Assembly (NCBI GenBank): GCA_020849655.1
Contig: JADLFU010000111.1
Location: 1-47,978 of the forward strand
Source: Polyangiaceae bacterium
GTDB lineage: Bacteria; Myxococcota_A; Polyangia; Polyangiales; Polyangiaceae
Direction: 5' to 3'
Length of the DNA stretch: 47,978 nucleotides
Position 1 is the first letter of the stretch; every line of letters begins with the position of its first letter. The translations under genes and the position numbers were made by a program. The notes under the pieces are model-generated. The model did no database searches, had not been told where the DNA came from, and worked only from the letters and a program-made list of their open reading frames with translations. Shown in pieces: positions 34,026-42,083 of this stretch.

Positions 34026-34237
34026 GCCGTGCCTTGACGAGGGGAGGTGACGGTGGGCGCGTGCTCCCTGGCCCCGGACCGTCGTGGGATGCGTGCCACG
34101 GCTATCACGCGCAAGAAAGCGGCGGCAAGGCTTACGTTGCGGTGATTTCGCTCGCATCGCGAAGATGCAGCGAGGCTGTGCTGCCGGCGGCGAGGGCCGC
34201 GGGCGCGCGCGGGAGCGTGTATCCTCCCGCGCTCGAC
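34026..34237. promoter_or_regulatory. Divergent intergenic region between lipoprotein and glgC
   Basis: The 212 bases separate two diverging genes and must hold promoters for both. The stretch 34108-34160 is the least GC-rich part. I see no confident -35/-10 or sigma-54 site, and no Shine-Dalgarno sequence just before the glgC ATG. Confidence 0.35.
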
Positions 34238-35497
34238 ATGGAGGACACGTTCATCGACCCGCCCTGGGAGTCGGCGCGCTGCCTCGTGATGATCCTCGCG
34301 GGCGGCGAGGGGCGCCGGCTCGGCCCGCTCACGATCGATCGCGCGAAGCCCGCCGTGCCGTTCGGCGGGCGCTACCGCATCATCGACATCGTGCTCTCGA
34401 ACTTCGTCAACTCGGGGCTGCACCGCATCAAGGTGCTGACGCAGTACAAGAGCGCGAGCCTCGAGGAGCACATCGCGCGCGCGTGGCGGCTCTCGCCGAT
34501 CCTCGACCACTACATCGAGTGCATGCCGGCGCAGCAGCGCACCGGGAAATCCTGGTTCCGCGGCAGCGCCGACGCCGTGTGGCAGACGGTGCACGTCATC
34601 GACGACGAGAAGCCGAACGTCGTCGCGATCTTCGGCGGCGACCACGTCTACAAGATGGACGTGCGCCAGATGCTGATGGATCACCTGTCGCAGAAGGCGG
34701 ATCTCACCGTCGCCGCGATCCCCGTGCCGAAGGCCGAGGCGAAGGATTTCGGGGTCATCGAGTGCGACGCCGAGGGGCGCATCCTCGCGTTCCACGAGAA
34801 GGTCGCGGACCCGCCGACGATGCCCGGCAACGACGCGATGTGCCTCGTCAGCATGGGCAACTACCTCTTCTCGACGAAGCCGCTGCTCGGGGAGCTCGCC
34901 GCCGACGCCGAGAAGGACGACTCGAGCCACGACTTCGGGCGGGACATCGTGCCGTCGATGGTCGCGAAGGGGCTGAACGTGCGCGTGTACGACTTCGCGA
35001 AGAACGCCGTGCCGGGCGATCGCCTGCGGGGCTACTGGCGCGACATCGGCACCGTCGACGCGTACTGGGAGGCGCAGATGGATCTCGTCGCGATCCAGCC
35101 GCTGTTCAACCTGTACAACACGCACTGGCCCATCCGCACCGGCGTGAACCACGATCCGCCCGCGAAGTTCGTGTTCTCGGACGCCCAGACCGCGCGCGTC
35201 GGCATCGCGACCGACAGCCTCGTCTCGCCGGGCTCGATCATCTCGGGCGGCCGGCTGCACCGCTCGGTGCTGTCCTACCGCGTGCGCGTGAACTCCTTCG
35301 CGGAGGTCACCGAGTCGATCCTCTTCGAGGACGTGCAGGTCGGCAGGCACGCGCGGCTGCGGCGGTGCATCGTCGACAAGGGCGTCGAGATCCCGCCGAA
35401 CACCGAGATCGGGTTCGACGCGAAGAAGGACCGCGAGCGCTTCTACGTCAGCGACAAGGGGATCGTCGTCATCCCGAAGCGCGCGAAGCTCGGCTGA
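34238..35497 (+). CDS. glgC: Glucose-1-phosphate adenylyltransferase
   Basis: ATG at 34238 gives 419 residues, the usual GlgC length; a GTG seven codons upstream is an alternative. The pyrophosphorylase signature MILAGGEGRRLGPLT and AKPAVPFGG are followed by the IFGGDHVYKMD metal/nucleotide region, GVIECD, SHDFGRDIVP and the C-terminal left-handed beta-helix (SVLSYRVRVNSFAEV). The C-terminus DRERFYVSDKGIVVIPK is diagnostic for GlgC. It makes ADP-glucose from ATP and glucose-1-phosphate for glycogen synthesis and is normally allosterically controlled. No glycogen synthase or branching enzyme is next to it; the following gene is a phosphoesterase, 4 nt away. Confidence 0.96.
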   Translation: MEDTFIDPPWESARCLVMILAGGEGRRLGPLTIDRAKPAVPFGGRYRIIDIVLSNFVNSGLHRIKVLTQYKSASLEEHIARAWRLSPILDHYIECMPAQQRTGKSWFRGSADAVWQTVHVIDDEKPNVVAIFGGDHVYKMDVRQMLMDHLSQKADLTVAAIPVPKAEAKDFGVIECDAEGRILAFHEKVADPPTMPGNDAMCLVSMGNYLFSTKPLLGELAADAEKDDSSHDFGRDIVPSMVAKGLNVRVYDFAKNAVPGDRLRGYWRDIGTVDAYWEAQMDLVAIQPLFNLYNTHWPIRTGVNHDPPAKFVFSDAQTARVGIATDSLVSPGSIISGGRLHRSVLSYRVRVNSFAEVTESILFEDVQVGRHARLRRCIVDKGVEIPPNTEIGFDAKKDRERFYVSDKGIVVIPKRAKLG

Positions 35498-35501
35498 GCC
35501 G

Positions 35502-36179
35502 GTGGGACGCACCGTCATCGTCGGCGACGTCCACGGCTGCGCGGCCGAGCTCTCCGATCTCGTGGCGAAGATCGGCGTCGCCGCGGGCGATCGCGTCGTG
35601 TTCGTCGGCGATCTGATCGCGCGCGGGCCCGACAGCCGCGGCGTGCTCGCGATCGCGCGGCGGCTCGGCGCGGTCGCGGTGCGCGGCAACCACGAGCAGA
35701 AGCTCCTCTCGCACCGCGCGACGCGCGCGCCCCTGTCGGCGATGCACCGGCGGGTCGCCGACGCGCTCTCGCCGCGCGACTGGGCCGATCTCGAGGCGAT
35801 GCCGCTCTACGCCGATCTGCCCGAGCACGGCCTGCGCGTCGTGCACGCCGGGGTCGATCCCGCGACGCCGCTCGAGCGCCAGCTGCCCGAGTGGCTGCTG
35901 ACGATGCGCACGATCGTCGACGGCCGCCCGAGCGACAAGCACGGCGACGCGCTCTGGGGCGCGGCGTGGCGAGGCCCGAGGCACATCGTCTTCGGGCACA
36001 ACGCGCGGCCCGACCCGCAGCTCCACCCGTTCGCGACCGGGCTCGACACCGCGTGCGTCTACGGCGGGCGGCTGACCGCGCTCGTGCTGCGCGAGGGCGA
36101 GCGCGTCCCTGACGTCGATCACCGCGCGCTGTCGCTGGTGAGCGTCCCCGCGCGCCGCGAGCACGCGAGGTACGCGTGA
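35502..36179 (+). CDS. Metallophosphoesterase, ApaH/PrpE-like
   Basis: GTG at 35502 gives 225 residues, starting 4 nt after glgC. PPP-type metal-binding motifs are in order: IVGDVHGC (6-13), GDLIARGPDS (36-45), RGNHE (61-65) and a GHN motif near VFGHNARPD, with C-terminal LDTACVYGGRLTAL. In the second motif the canonical Asp-Arg or Asn-Arg is Ala-Arg. The family includes diadenosine tetraphosphatases and protein phosphatases. The substrate is not determinable; coupling to GlgC suggests a nucleotide-type substrate only loosely. It overlaps the Rieske gene as GTGA. Confidence 0.87.
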   Translation: MGRTVIVGDVHGCAAELSDLVAKIGVAAGDRVVFVGDLIARGPDSRGVLAIARRLGAVAVRGNHEQKLLSHRATRAPLSAMHRRVADALSPRDWADLEAMPLYADLPEHGLRVVHAGVDPATPLERQLPEWLLTMRTIVDGRPSDKHGDALWGAAWRGPRHIVFGHNARPDPQLHPFATGLDTACVYGGRLTALVLREGERVPDVDHRALSLVSVPARREHARYA

Positions 36180-36571
36180 GCGAGAGAGAGATCTACCTGG
36201 GCCCGTCGTTCATGCTGCCCAGGCGCGGGTTCGTCGCGCTGCCGATCGTCCCCGCGCACCGGCTGCCGGACGGCACGCGCGCCGCCGGCGCGCTCCTCGG
36301 GAGGGTCGACGGCCAGCTCGTCGCGTACGCCAACGTGTGCCGCCACCTCGCCATCCCGCTCGACTACGGCGACGGCGAGGTGACCGAGCCCGACGGGGAG
36401 CTCTTGCTCTGCCACCACCACGGCGCGACGTTCGAGCCGCGCGACGGCGAGTGCACGGGGGGGCCCTGTGTTCGCGAGTTCTTGTGGAGGTTTCGCGTCG
36501 TCGAGCGCGACGGGGAGGCGACGCTCGTCGTCGGCCACGAGGGCGACGACACGCCCGGCGCCCCGCCCTGA
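36176..36571 (+). CDS. Rieske [2Fe-2S] ferredoxin-type protein
   Basis: This 131-residue protein starts at GTG 36176 within the phosphatase stop. The cluster ligands are visible: Cys-Arg-His in NVCRHLAIPLDYG and Cys-His-His-His in LLCHHHGATFEP, i.e. CxH...CxxH. There is no oxygenase domain or signal peptide, so it is a soluble one-electron carrier, like the ferredoxin component of a ring-hydroxylating system or a stand-alone Rieske. Its redox partner is not adjacent. It is the last gene of the glgC run, followed by a hairpin. Confidence 0.9.
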   Translation: MSEREIYLGPSFMLPRRGFVALPIVPAHRLPDGTRAAGALLGRVDGQLVAYANVCRHLAIPLDYGDGEVTEPDGELLLCHHHGATFEPRDGECTGGPCVREFLWRFRVVERDGEATLVVGHEGDDTPGAPP

Positions 36572-36609
36572 CGCGCCGCCCCGTGGCGGCGAGGCCATCG
36601 CCCCGGCGA

Positions 36610-36639
36610 CCGGCGAGCGGCGGGCCAATTGCTCGCCGG
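36610..36639 (+). other. Inverted repeat (possible terminator or operator)
   Basis: Nine bases CCGGCGAGC (36610-36618) are exactly complementary to GCTCGCCGG (36631-36639) across a 12-nt spacer. No T-run follows, so intrinsic termination is unlikely; rho-dependent or regulatory roles remain possible. Confidence 0.35.
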
Positions 36640-36673
36640 ATCCCGCGACTTGTGGCATAGGCGCGCCCTTGCC

Positions 36674-37333
36674 ATGTCGAGCGACGACGCGCTTACGCCC
36701 TCGGAGTCCAGCCCGCCCGCGCCCGCACCGGGCGAGAAGAAGGGCCTCAGCCGCCGCCTGTACGACTACTGCCTGAAGTGGGCGGGGACGCCGTACGCGC
36801 TGCCGGCGCTCTGCGTGATGAGCTTCGCGGAGTCGTCGTTCTTCCCGGTGCCGCCCGACGCCCTGCTCCTGCCGATGTGCTTCGCGAAGCCGAAGCGGAG
36901 CTTCCTGTACGCGACGGCGTGCACGGTCGCGAGCGTGCTCGGCGGCGTCCTCGGGTACTACATCGGCTACGCGCTGTGGGAGCAGGCGGGCCTGAAGGAG
37001 TGGTTCATCCCGCGCGTGTTCTCGCAGGCCGCGTTCGACAAGGTGCGCGCGATGTACGTGGGCAACGCCTTCCTCATCATCGCGGCGAAGGGCCTGACGC
37101 CCATCCCGTTCAAGATCGTGACCATCACGGCGGGCGTCGCGAAGGTGGGGTTCGGTGAGTTCGTCGCGGCGTCGATCGTGTGCCGCAGCATCCGCTTCTA
37201 CGCGGAGGCGACGCTCATCTTCTTCTTCGGCGAGAAGGTGCGGCCGATCGTCGAGAAGTACCTGACGCCGCTGATGCTCGCCGCGTTCGTGCTGCTCGTC
37301 GGCGGCTTCGCGCTGATCAAGCTCTACCGCTGA
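36674..37333 (+). CDS. DedA/YqaA-family inner-membrane protein
   Basis: ATG at 36674 gives 219 residues. The conserved block MSFAESSFFPVPPDALLLPM is the first re-entrant element of the SNARE-associated/DedA family, and VLGYYIGY and AKGLTPIPFKIVTITAG are its other hallmarks (Gly and the P-F-K segment). Four or five membrane segments are visible. DedA proteins are linked to lipid scrambling, pH tolerance and envelope integrity. It sits after the hairpin and 21 nt before the FHA regulator gene. Confidence 0.9.
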   Translation: MSSDDALTPSESSPPAPAPGEKKGLSRRLYDYCLKWAGTPYALPALCVMSFAESSFFPVPPDALLLPMCFAKPKRSFLYATACTVASVLGGVLGYYIGYALWEQAGLKEWFIPRVFSQAAFDKVRAMYVGNAFLIIAAKGLTPIPFKIVTITAGVAKVGFGEFVAASIVCRSIRFYAEATLIFFFGEKVRPIVEKYLTPLMLAAFVLLVGGFALIKLYR

Positions 37334-37354
37334 CATGCTGGGCCACGCGGGGCG

Positions 37355-38719
37355 ATGAGGCGCAGCGACGACCCGTTCCTCGAGGCCACCGTCGCCGGCC
37401 CCGGCCGGATCGAGGTGCTCACCGGCGCGCTCGCGGTCCAGGCCGACGCGTCCCGCCGCGTCGAGGTGGGCGCGGAGGCGCTGCTCGTCGGCCGGCACGC
37501 GTCGTGTCAGCTCGTCGTCGACGACCGCCGCGTCTCGTCGGTGCACGCCGAGGTCGTCGCGACCGAGCGCGGCGTACGGCTGCGCGATCTCTCGAGCAAG
37601 AACGGCACCTTCGTCCACGGCGTGCGCGTGGGCGAGGTGTTCCTCCGGCACGAGACGCAGGTGAAGCTCGGCGAGACGACCCTCGTGTTCACGCCGTCGA
37701 AGGGCGCGCGGCAGGTCGAGGAGGAGGCGTCGTTCGGGCCGCTCGTCGGCCAGAGCCACGAGATGCGCGCGCTGTTCGGCCGCCTGCGGCGCATCGCGGC
37801 GACGGAGCTCACGGTGCTCGTCGGCGGCGAGACGGGCACCGGCAAGGAGCTCGTCGCGCGCGCGATCCACCTCGGCAGCCCCCGCGCGAAGGGGCCCTTC
37901 GTCGTCGTCGACTGCGGCAGCATCCCGCAGTCGCTCGCGGAGGCGGCGCTGTTCGGCCACGAGAAGGGCTCGTTCACCGGCGCGACGGATCGCCGCGTCT
38001 CACCGTTCGTCGAGGCCGACGGCGGCACCGTCTTCCTCGACGAGCTCGGCGAGCTCCCGGCCGAGCTGCAGCCGAAGCTCCTGCGCGCCCTCGCGGAGCG
38101 CCGCATCAAGCCCGTGGGGAGCAACACGTACCGCCCGGTCGACGTCCGCGTCGTCGCGGCGACCCGCCGAGATCTCGTCCGCGAGGTGAACGAGGGCGTG
38201 TTCCGCAGCGATCTGTTCTTCCGCGTGGCCGAGGTGCGCGTCGACCTCCCGCCGCTGCGCGCGCGGCTCGACGATCTGCCCGCGCTCGTGCGCCGGATCC
38301 TCGCGGAGCTCGGCGACGAGGCGGCGTTCTCGCGCGTCACGGCCGACTCGCTCGCGCGGCTCGCGCGGCACGACTGGCCGGGGAACGTGCGCGAGCTGCG
38401 CAGCGCCGTCGCCGTCACGCTCGCGCTCACCGATCCGGGCGAGCCGCTCGAGCTGTCGCCGAGCGTCGTCGGGATCGCCGATGTCCCGGCCGCGGGCGTC
38501 GCGCGCGCCGCCGCGCCGGGCTCGCCCGCCGAGCTCGCCTCGTTCAAGGACGCGAAGCAGGAGGCGCTCGCGCGCTTCGAGCGCGAGTATTTCGCGCGCC
38601 TCTCGGCCGACTGCCAGGGCAACGTCTCGGAGATGTCCCGGCGCTCCGGCCTCGAGCGCGCCCACGTGCGCGCGTACCTCCGGCGCCACGACCTCGCCTC
38701 GCGGCCGAGGGGCACGTGA
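37355..38719 (+). CDS. FHA-domain sigma-54-dependent transcriptional activator
   Basis: The protein has 454 residues. An FHA domain occupies about 42-112 (GRHASCQLVVDDRRVSSVH, then SSKNGTF), in place of a response-regulator receiver. The AAA+ domain (about 127-365) has Walker A GETGTGKE (158-165), the sigma-54 contact loop GSFTGA (205-210, Ser replacing the usual Ala), and Walker B GTVFLDELGEL. A C-terminal helix-turn-helix (GNVSEMSRRSGLERAHVRAYLRRH) binds DNA. Such activators respond to phosphothreonine from Ser/Thr kinases. The CBM9 lipoprotein gene overlaps its stop (GTGA), so it may be a target or effector. Confidence 0.95.
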   Translation: MRRSDDPFLEATVAGPGRIEVLTGALAVQADASRRVEVGAEALLVGRHASCQLVVDDRRVSSVHAEVVATERGVRLRDLSSKNGTFVHGVRVGEVFLRHETQVKLGETTLVFTPSKGARQVEEEASFGPLVGQSHEMRALFGRLRRIAATELTVLVGGETGTGKELVARAIHLGSPRAKGPFVVVDCGSIPQSLAEAALFGHEKGSFTGATDRRVSPFVEADGGTVFLDELGELPAELQPKLLRALAERRIKPVGSNTYRPVDVRVVAATRRDLVREVNEGVFRSDLFFRVAEVRVDLPPLRARLDDLPALVRRILAELGDEAAFSRVTADSLARLARHDWPGNVRELRSAVAVTLALTDPGEPLELSPSVVGIADVPAAGVARAAAPGSPAELASFKDAKQEALARFEREYFARLSADCQGNVSEMSRRSGLERAHVRAYLRRHDLASRPRGT

Positions 38720-40071
38720 GGCGCGCGGCGCTCGTCCTCGCGCTCGCGCTCACCGCGTGCGTCGATCCCTCGCCGAAGCGCCGCCGCGAGGTGCCCGCGC
38801 GCCTCGCCCGCTTCGTCACCGACACGCCGCCCGAGCCGCAGCACCGCCTCGACTACCTGTTCGACGGGCGCATCCGGCTGTTCGGCTACCGGCTGGATCC
38901 CGACGGGCCCGTGCAGCCGGGAGAGAGCGTGAAGCTCACGCTCTACTGGCAGGCGATGGAGCGCATCGAGCCGGGGTTCATGCTGTTCACGCACCTCGGC
39001 GACGCGCGCGGGCAGCGCTACCCGTCCGGCAACTTCGACCACGTGGGGCCGCTGCGCGAGGCGACGGGCGGCGGCCAGGCGTTGCCCCCCGGCGACTGGG
39101 TGCGCGGCAAGGTCTACGTCGACGAGCAGCCGCTCGTCATCCCGCGCGAGGCGAGCGGCGAGGTGCAGATCACGACGGGCATCTGGCGCGGCGACGTGCG
39201 CAAGCCGATCACGACCGGCGCCGGCGACGCGGAGAGCCGCGCGCTCGTCGCGCGCCTGAAGATCGGCGGGAGCGAGCGCGCGCCCGCCCGCGACGCCCCG
39301 AGGAGCGTCCCCTCGCTGCGCGCCGAGAGGCTCGCGCCCGGCGTCGCCGCGCCCAGGATCGACGGCAAGCTGGACGATCCCGCGTGGCGCACGGCCGCGC
39401 GCACCGGGCCCTTCGTCGACGTCGCGACCGGCGGCCCGGCGGCGGGCGCGCTCGGCGTCGAGGGCTCGGCCCGCGTCACGTGGGACGACGCGCGCGTCTA
39501 CTTCGCGTTCGAGGTCGCCGACAAGAAGCTGATCGGTGGTCTCTCTGCCGCCGAGGCCGCGTCGCGCGACCCGCACGTCTGGGAGAAGGAGTGCGTCGAG
39601 CTGATGATCGACCCCGACGGCGACGGCGACAACCTCGACTACTACGAGGTGCAGGTCTCCACGCAGAACGCCGTCTTCGACTCGCAGTTCGACGGCTACA
39701 ACCTGCCGCGCGGGGGGCCGAGCGGGCCCTTCGGGCACGAGGAGTGGTCGTCGCAGCGACAGAGCGCGGTCGCGGTGGCGGGGACGCTCGACAGCGACGC
39801 CGACGACGACGAGGGCTACACGGTCGAGCTCGCGATCCCGTGGGCCGCGTTCTCGAAGGCGAAGCGCGTGCCCCCGCGCGACGGCGACGTGTGGCGGGTC
39901 AACCTCTACGCGATGAAGCGCAACGGCGGCGTCGCGTGGTCGCCGATCCTCGGCGAGGGCAATTTTCACCGCGCGTCGCGCTTCGGCAAGATCGTCTGGT
40001 CGTCGGAGCCGGGCGCGGCGTCCGCGGCGTCGTCGGCCGCGCCTGCCGGGCCCGCGCCTCGCGCGCCGTGA
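38716..40071 (+). CDS. Lipoprotein with CBM9-like carbohydrate-binding domain
   Basis: GTG at 38716 within the regulator's stop gives 451 residues. The lipobox LTAC (Cys15) is canonical, Val at +2. Residues about 40-165 form a beta-sandwich (LFGYRLDPDG, SVKLTLYWQAM, MLFTHLGDARG) of the type often found on membrane glycosyltransferase tails. Residues about 205-430 resemble CBM9/DOMON: RIDGKLDDPAWRTAA, VYFAFEVADKKLIG, ELMIDPDGDGDNLDYY and a late KRNGGVAWSP strand. It is predicted to bind a polysaccharide on the cell surface. Overlap with the FHA activator suggests coordinated expression. Confidence 0.85.
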   Translation: MRRAALVLALALTACVDPSPKRRREVPARLARFVTDTPPEPQHRLDYLFDGRIRLFGYRLDPDGPVQPGESVKLTLYWQAMERIEPGFMLFTHLGDARGQRYPSGNFDHVGPLREATGGGQALPPGDWVRGKVYVDEQPLVIPREASGEVQITTGIWRGDVRKPITTGAGDAESRALVARLKIGGSERAPARDAPRSVPSLRAERLAPGVAAPRIDGKLDDPAWRTAARTGPFVDVATGGPAAGALGVEGSARVTWDDARVYFAFEVADKKLIGGLSAAEAASRDPHVWEKECVELMIDPDGDGDNLDYYEVQVSTQNAVFDSQFDGYNLPRGGPSGPFGHEEWSSQRQSAVAVAGTLDSDADDDEGYTVELAIPWAAFSKAKRVPPRDGDVWRVNLYAMKRNGGVAWSPILGEGNFHRASRFGKIVWSSEPGAASAASSAAPAGPAPRAP

Positions 40072-40119
40072 GGCGGCCGCCGCTTTCCGTGGGACGAGGA
40101 CGTGCTAGCTTCGCCTCCG

Positions 40120-41082
40120 ATGCAATCTGCCGTGGCCTCGGTCCACGAGCCTCTCCCGGTCATCGGTCGCCTCCGGGCCGCGGTCGAGGGCGCCCTCGAG
40201 GGCAAGCCAGAGGTGGTCGAGCTGGCCCTGGTCGCGCTGCTAGCGGGCGGGCACGTGCTGCTCGAGGACGTGCCCGGCGTCGGCAAGACGACCCTCGCCC
40301 GCGCGCTCGCGAAGGCCATGGGCTGCGATCTGAAGCGCGTGCAGTTCACGAGCGATCTGTTGCCGAGCGACATCCTCGGCGTCTCGGTGTTCGACCAGCG
40401 CATCGGCGAGTTCACGCTGCGGCAGGGGCCGATCTTCAGCAACGTGCTGCTCGCCGACGAGATCAACCGCGCGAGCCCGCGCACGCAGTCGGCGCTGCTC
40501 GAGGCGATGAACGACGGCCAGGTGAGCCTCGACGGCCAGACGATCCCGCTGCCGCACCCGTTCTTCGTCATCGCGACCCAGAACCCGGAGGACTTCGCCG
40601 GCACCTTCCCGCTGCCCGAGTCGCAGCTCGACCGCTTCATGGTGCGGCTGAAGCTCGGGTACCCACCGCCCGCCGTCGAGCTGCGGCTCCTGCTCGACCG
40701 CGGCACCGATCGCGCCGCCGACGTGCCCTCGGTGCTCGACGCCGCGTCGCTCGTCGCGCTCCAGCGGCAGGCGGAGCGCGTCGCCGTCGACCCCGCGCTC
40801 GCGCACTATCTCCAGGCCATCCTGCAGGCGACCCGCAGCTGCACCGCGCTAGCGCTCGGCGCCTCGACGCGCGCGGGGATGAGCCTCGCCCGCGCCGCGC
40901 GGTCGCGCGCGCTCCTCCGCGGTCGCGCCTTCCTCATCGCCGACGACATCCATGATCTCGCGGTCCCCGTGCTCGCGCACCGCGTGAGGCTCGCGGCCCA
41001 CGCCGAGGGCTACATGCCGTCGCGCGAGGAGGCGGAGGGCGCGGTGCACGACGTCGTCGCCCGCGTCCCCGTCCCGCTTTGA
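40120..41082 (+). CDS. MoxR-family AAA+ ATPase
   Basis: ATG at 40120 gives 320 residues. Walker A is [10 protein letters not shown] (51-60) and Walker [12 protein letters not shown] (110-120); sensor regions [22 protein letters not shown] are typical of MoxR. The family acts as a chaperone for the assembly or metal loading of partner proteins, usually encoded next to it. Here it is translationally coupled to a DUF58 protein, the standard partner. No VWA protein is adjacent. Confidence 0.96.
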   Translation: MQSAVASVHEPLPVIGRLRAAVEGALEGKPEVVELALVALLAGGHVLLEDVPGVGKTTLARALAKAMGCDLKRVQFTSDLLPSDILGVSVFDQRIGEFTLRQGPIFSNVLLADEINRASPRTQSALLEAMNDGQVSLDGQTIPLPHPFFVIATQNPEDFAGTFPLPESQLDRFMVRLKLGYPPPAVELRLLLDRGTDRAADVPSVLDAASLVALQRQAERVAVDPALAHYLQAILQATRSCTALALGASTRAGMSLARAARSRALLRGRAFLIADDIHDLAVPVLAHRVRLAAHAEGYMPSREEAEGAVHDVVARVPVPL

Positions 41083-42083
41083 GCGCGTGGGGGCGCATCG
41101 GCGCGCGGCTCACGATGCCGCGCCGCCTCCGGCTGACCCGCGAGGGCAAGCTGTTCGTCGGCATCACGTTCGGCGTCGGCCTCGCGGCCATCAACACCGG
41201 GAACAACCTCCTCTATCTCCTGCTCGGGATGCTCCTGTCGCTGATCGTGATCAGCGGCGTGATGAGCGAGATCTCGCTGCGGGGGCTCACCGTCGTGCGG
41301 CGCTTGCCGGCGCGCGCGCAGGTGGCCCGCGCCCACCTCGTCGAGATCGAGGTCAGCAACGCGAAGCGGCGCATCCCGAGCTACGCGATCGAGGTCGAGG
41401 ATCTCCGCGAGGGCCAGCCCGCCGACAAGCGCTGCTTCTTCCTGAAGATCAGCCCGAGCTCCGCGCAGGTCGCCGCGTACCGGCGCACGCCGCAGCGCCG
41501 CGGGCGCGATCTGCACACAGGGTTCCGCGTCGCGACGCGGTTCCCGTTCGGATTGTTCGAAAAATCGCGCGAGATCCGCGGAGAGGGAGAGCTCGTCATC
41601 TACCCGGCCGTCGACCCGGTGCGCCTGCCGGCCGATCGAGGCGGCTCGCGCCGGCTGGGCGGCGGCGCGGTGGGACGGGGCGCGGGCGACGAGATCGCGG
41701 GCGTGCGCCCCGGCCGCGCCGACGAGGATCCGCGCGACATCTACTGGCGCAAGAGCACCGTCCCGTCGCAGCTCGTCATGCGCGAGCGCGCGCGCGAACT
41801 GAGCCCGGACGTGAGCCTCACGCTCGACGTGGCCGAGCCCTCCCCCGCGGGCGACGACTGGCCGGCGCGGTTCGAGCGGCACGTCCGCGACGTCGCGTCG
41901 CGCGCGGTGGCGCACGTCCGCCGCGGCGATCGGGTCACCATCTCGACGACCGCGGGGCAGCGCGTGCGCGCCGAGCGCGCGTCGGGCACGGATCCCTTGC
42001 TGCGCTTCCTCGCGCTCGTCGAGCCGTCGAAGGCCGACGCCGCGCCCGCGCGCCCGCGCCGCCCGCTCGCGAGGGGCGCGTGA
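41079..42083 (+). CDS. DUF58 membrane protein
   Basis: TTG at 41079 overlaps the MoxR stop as TTGA, giving 334 residues; ATG at 41115 would be an alternative. Two adjacent hydrophobic segments lie at about 26-65. The DUF58 signature is [20 protein letters not shown], with the basic Trp-Arg-Lys core. A von Willebrand-like acidic fold is expected in the remaining part. In many bacteria MoxR, DUF58 and a TgpA-type transglutaminase are encoded together; function is thought to be in cell-envelope maintenance. Confidence 0.92.
   Translation: MSAWGRIGARLTMPRRLRLTREGKLFVGITFGVGLAAINTGNNLLYLLLGMLLSLIVISGVMSEISLRGLTVVRRLPARAQVARAHLVEIEVSNAKRRIPSYAIEVEDLREGQPADKRCFFLKISPSSAQVAAYRRTPQRRGRDLHTGFRVATRFPFGLFEKSREIRGEGELVIYPAVDPVRLPADRGGSRRLGGGAVGRGAGDEIAGVRPGRADEDPRDIYWRKSTVPSQLVMRERARELSPDVSLTLDVAEPSPAGDDWPARFERHVRDVASRAVAHVRRGDRVTISTTAGQRVRAERASGTDPLLRFLALVEPSKADAAPARPRRPLARGA

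Noticed and set aside
36651-36676. TGGCAT...TTGC before the DedA gene as a sigma-54 promoter
   Set aside because: The spacing between GG and GC is 15, not 10, so the -24/-12 geometry fails.
41079-42083. A von Willebrand factor A gene expected beside MoxR-DUF58
   Set aside because: Only MoxR, DUF58 and the TgpA-like gene are present; the DUF58 product itself was considered as VWA but lacks a visible MIDAS motif.
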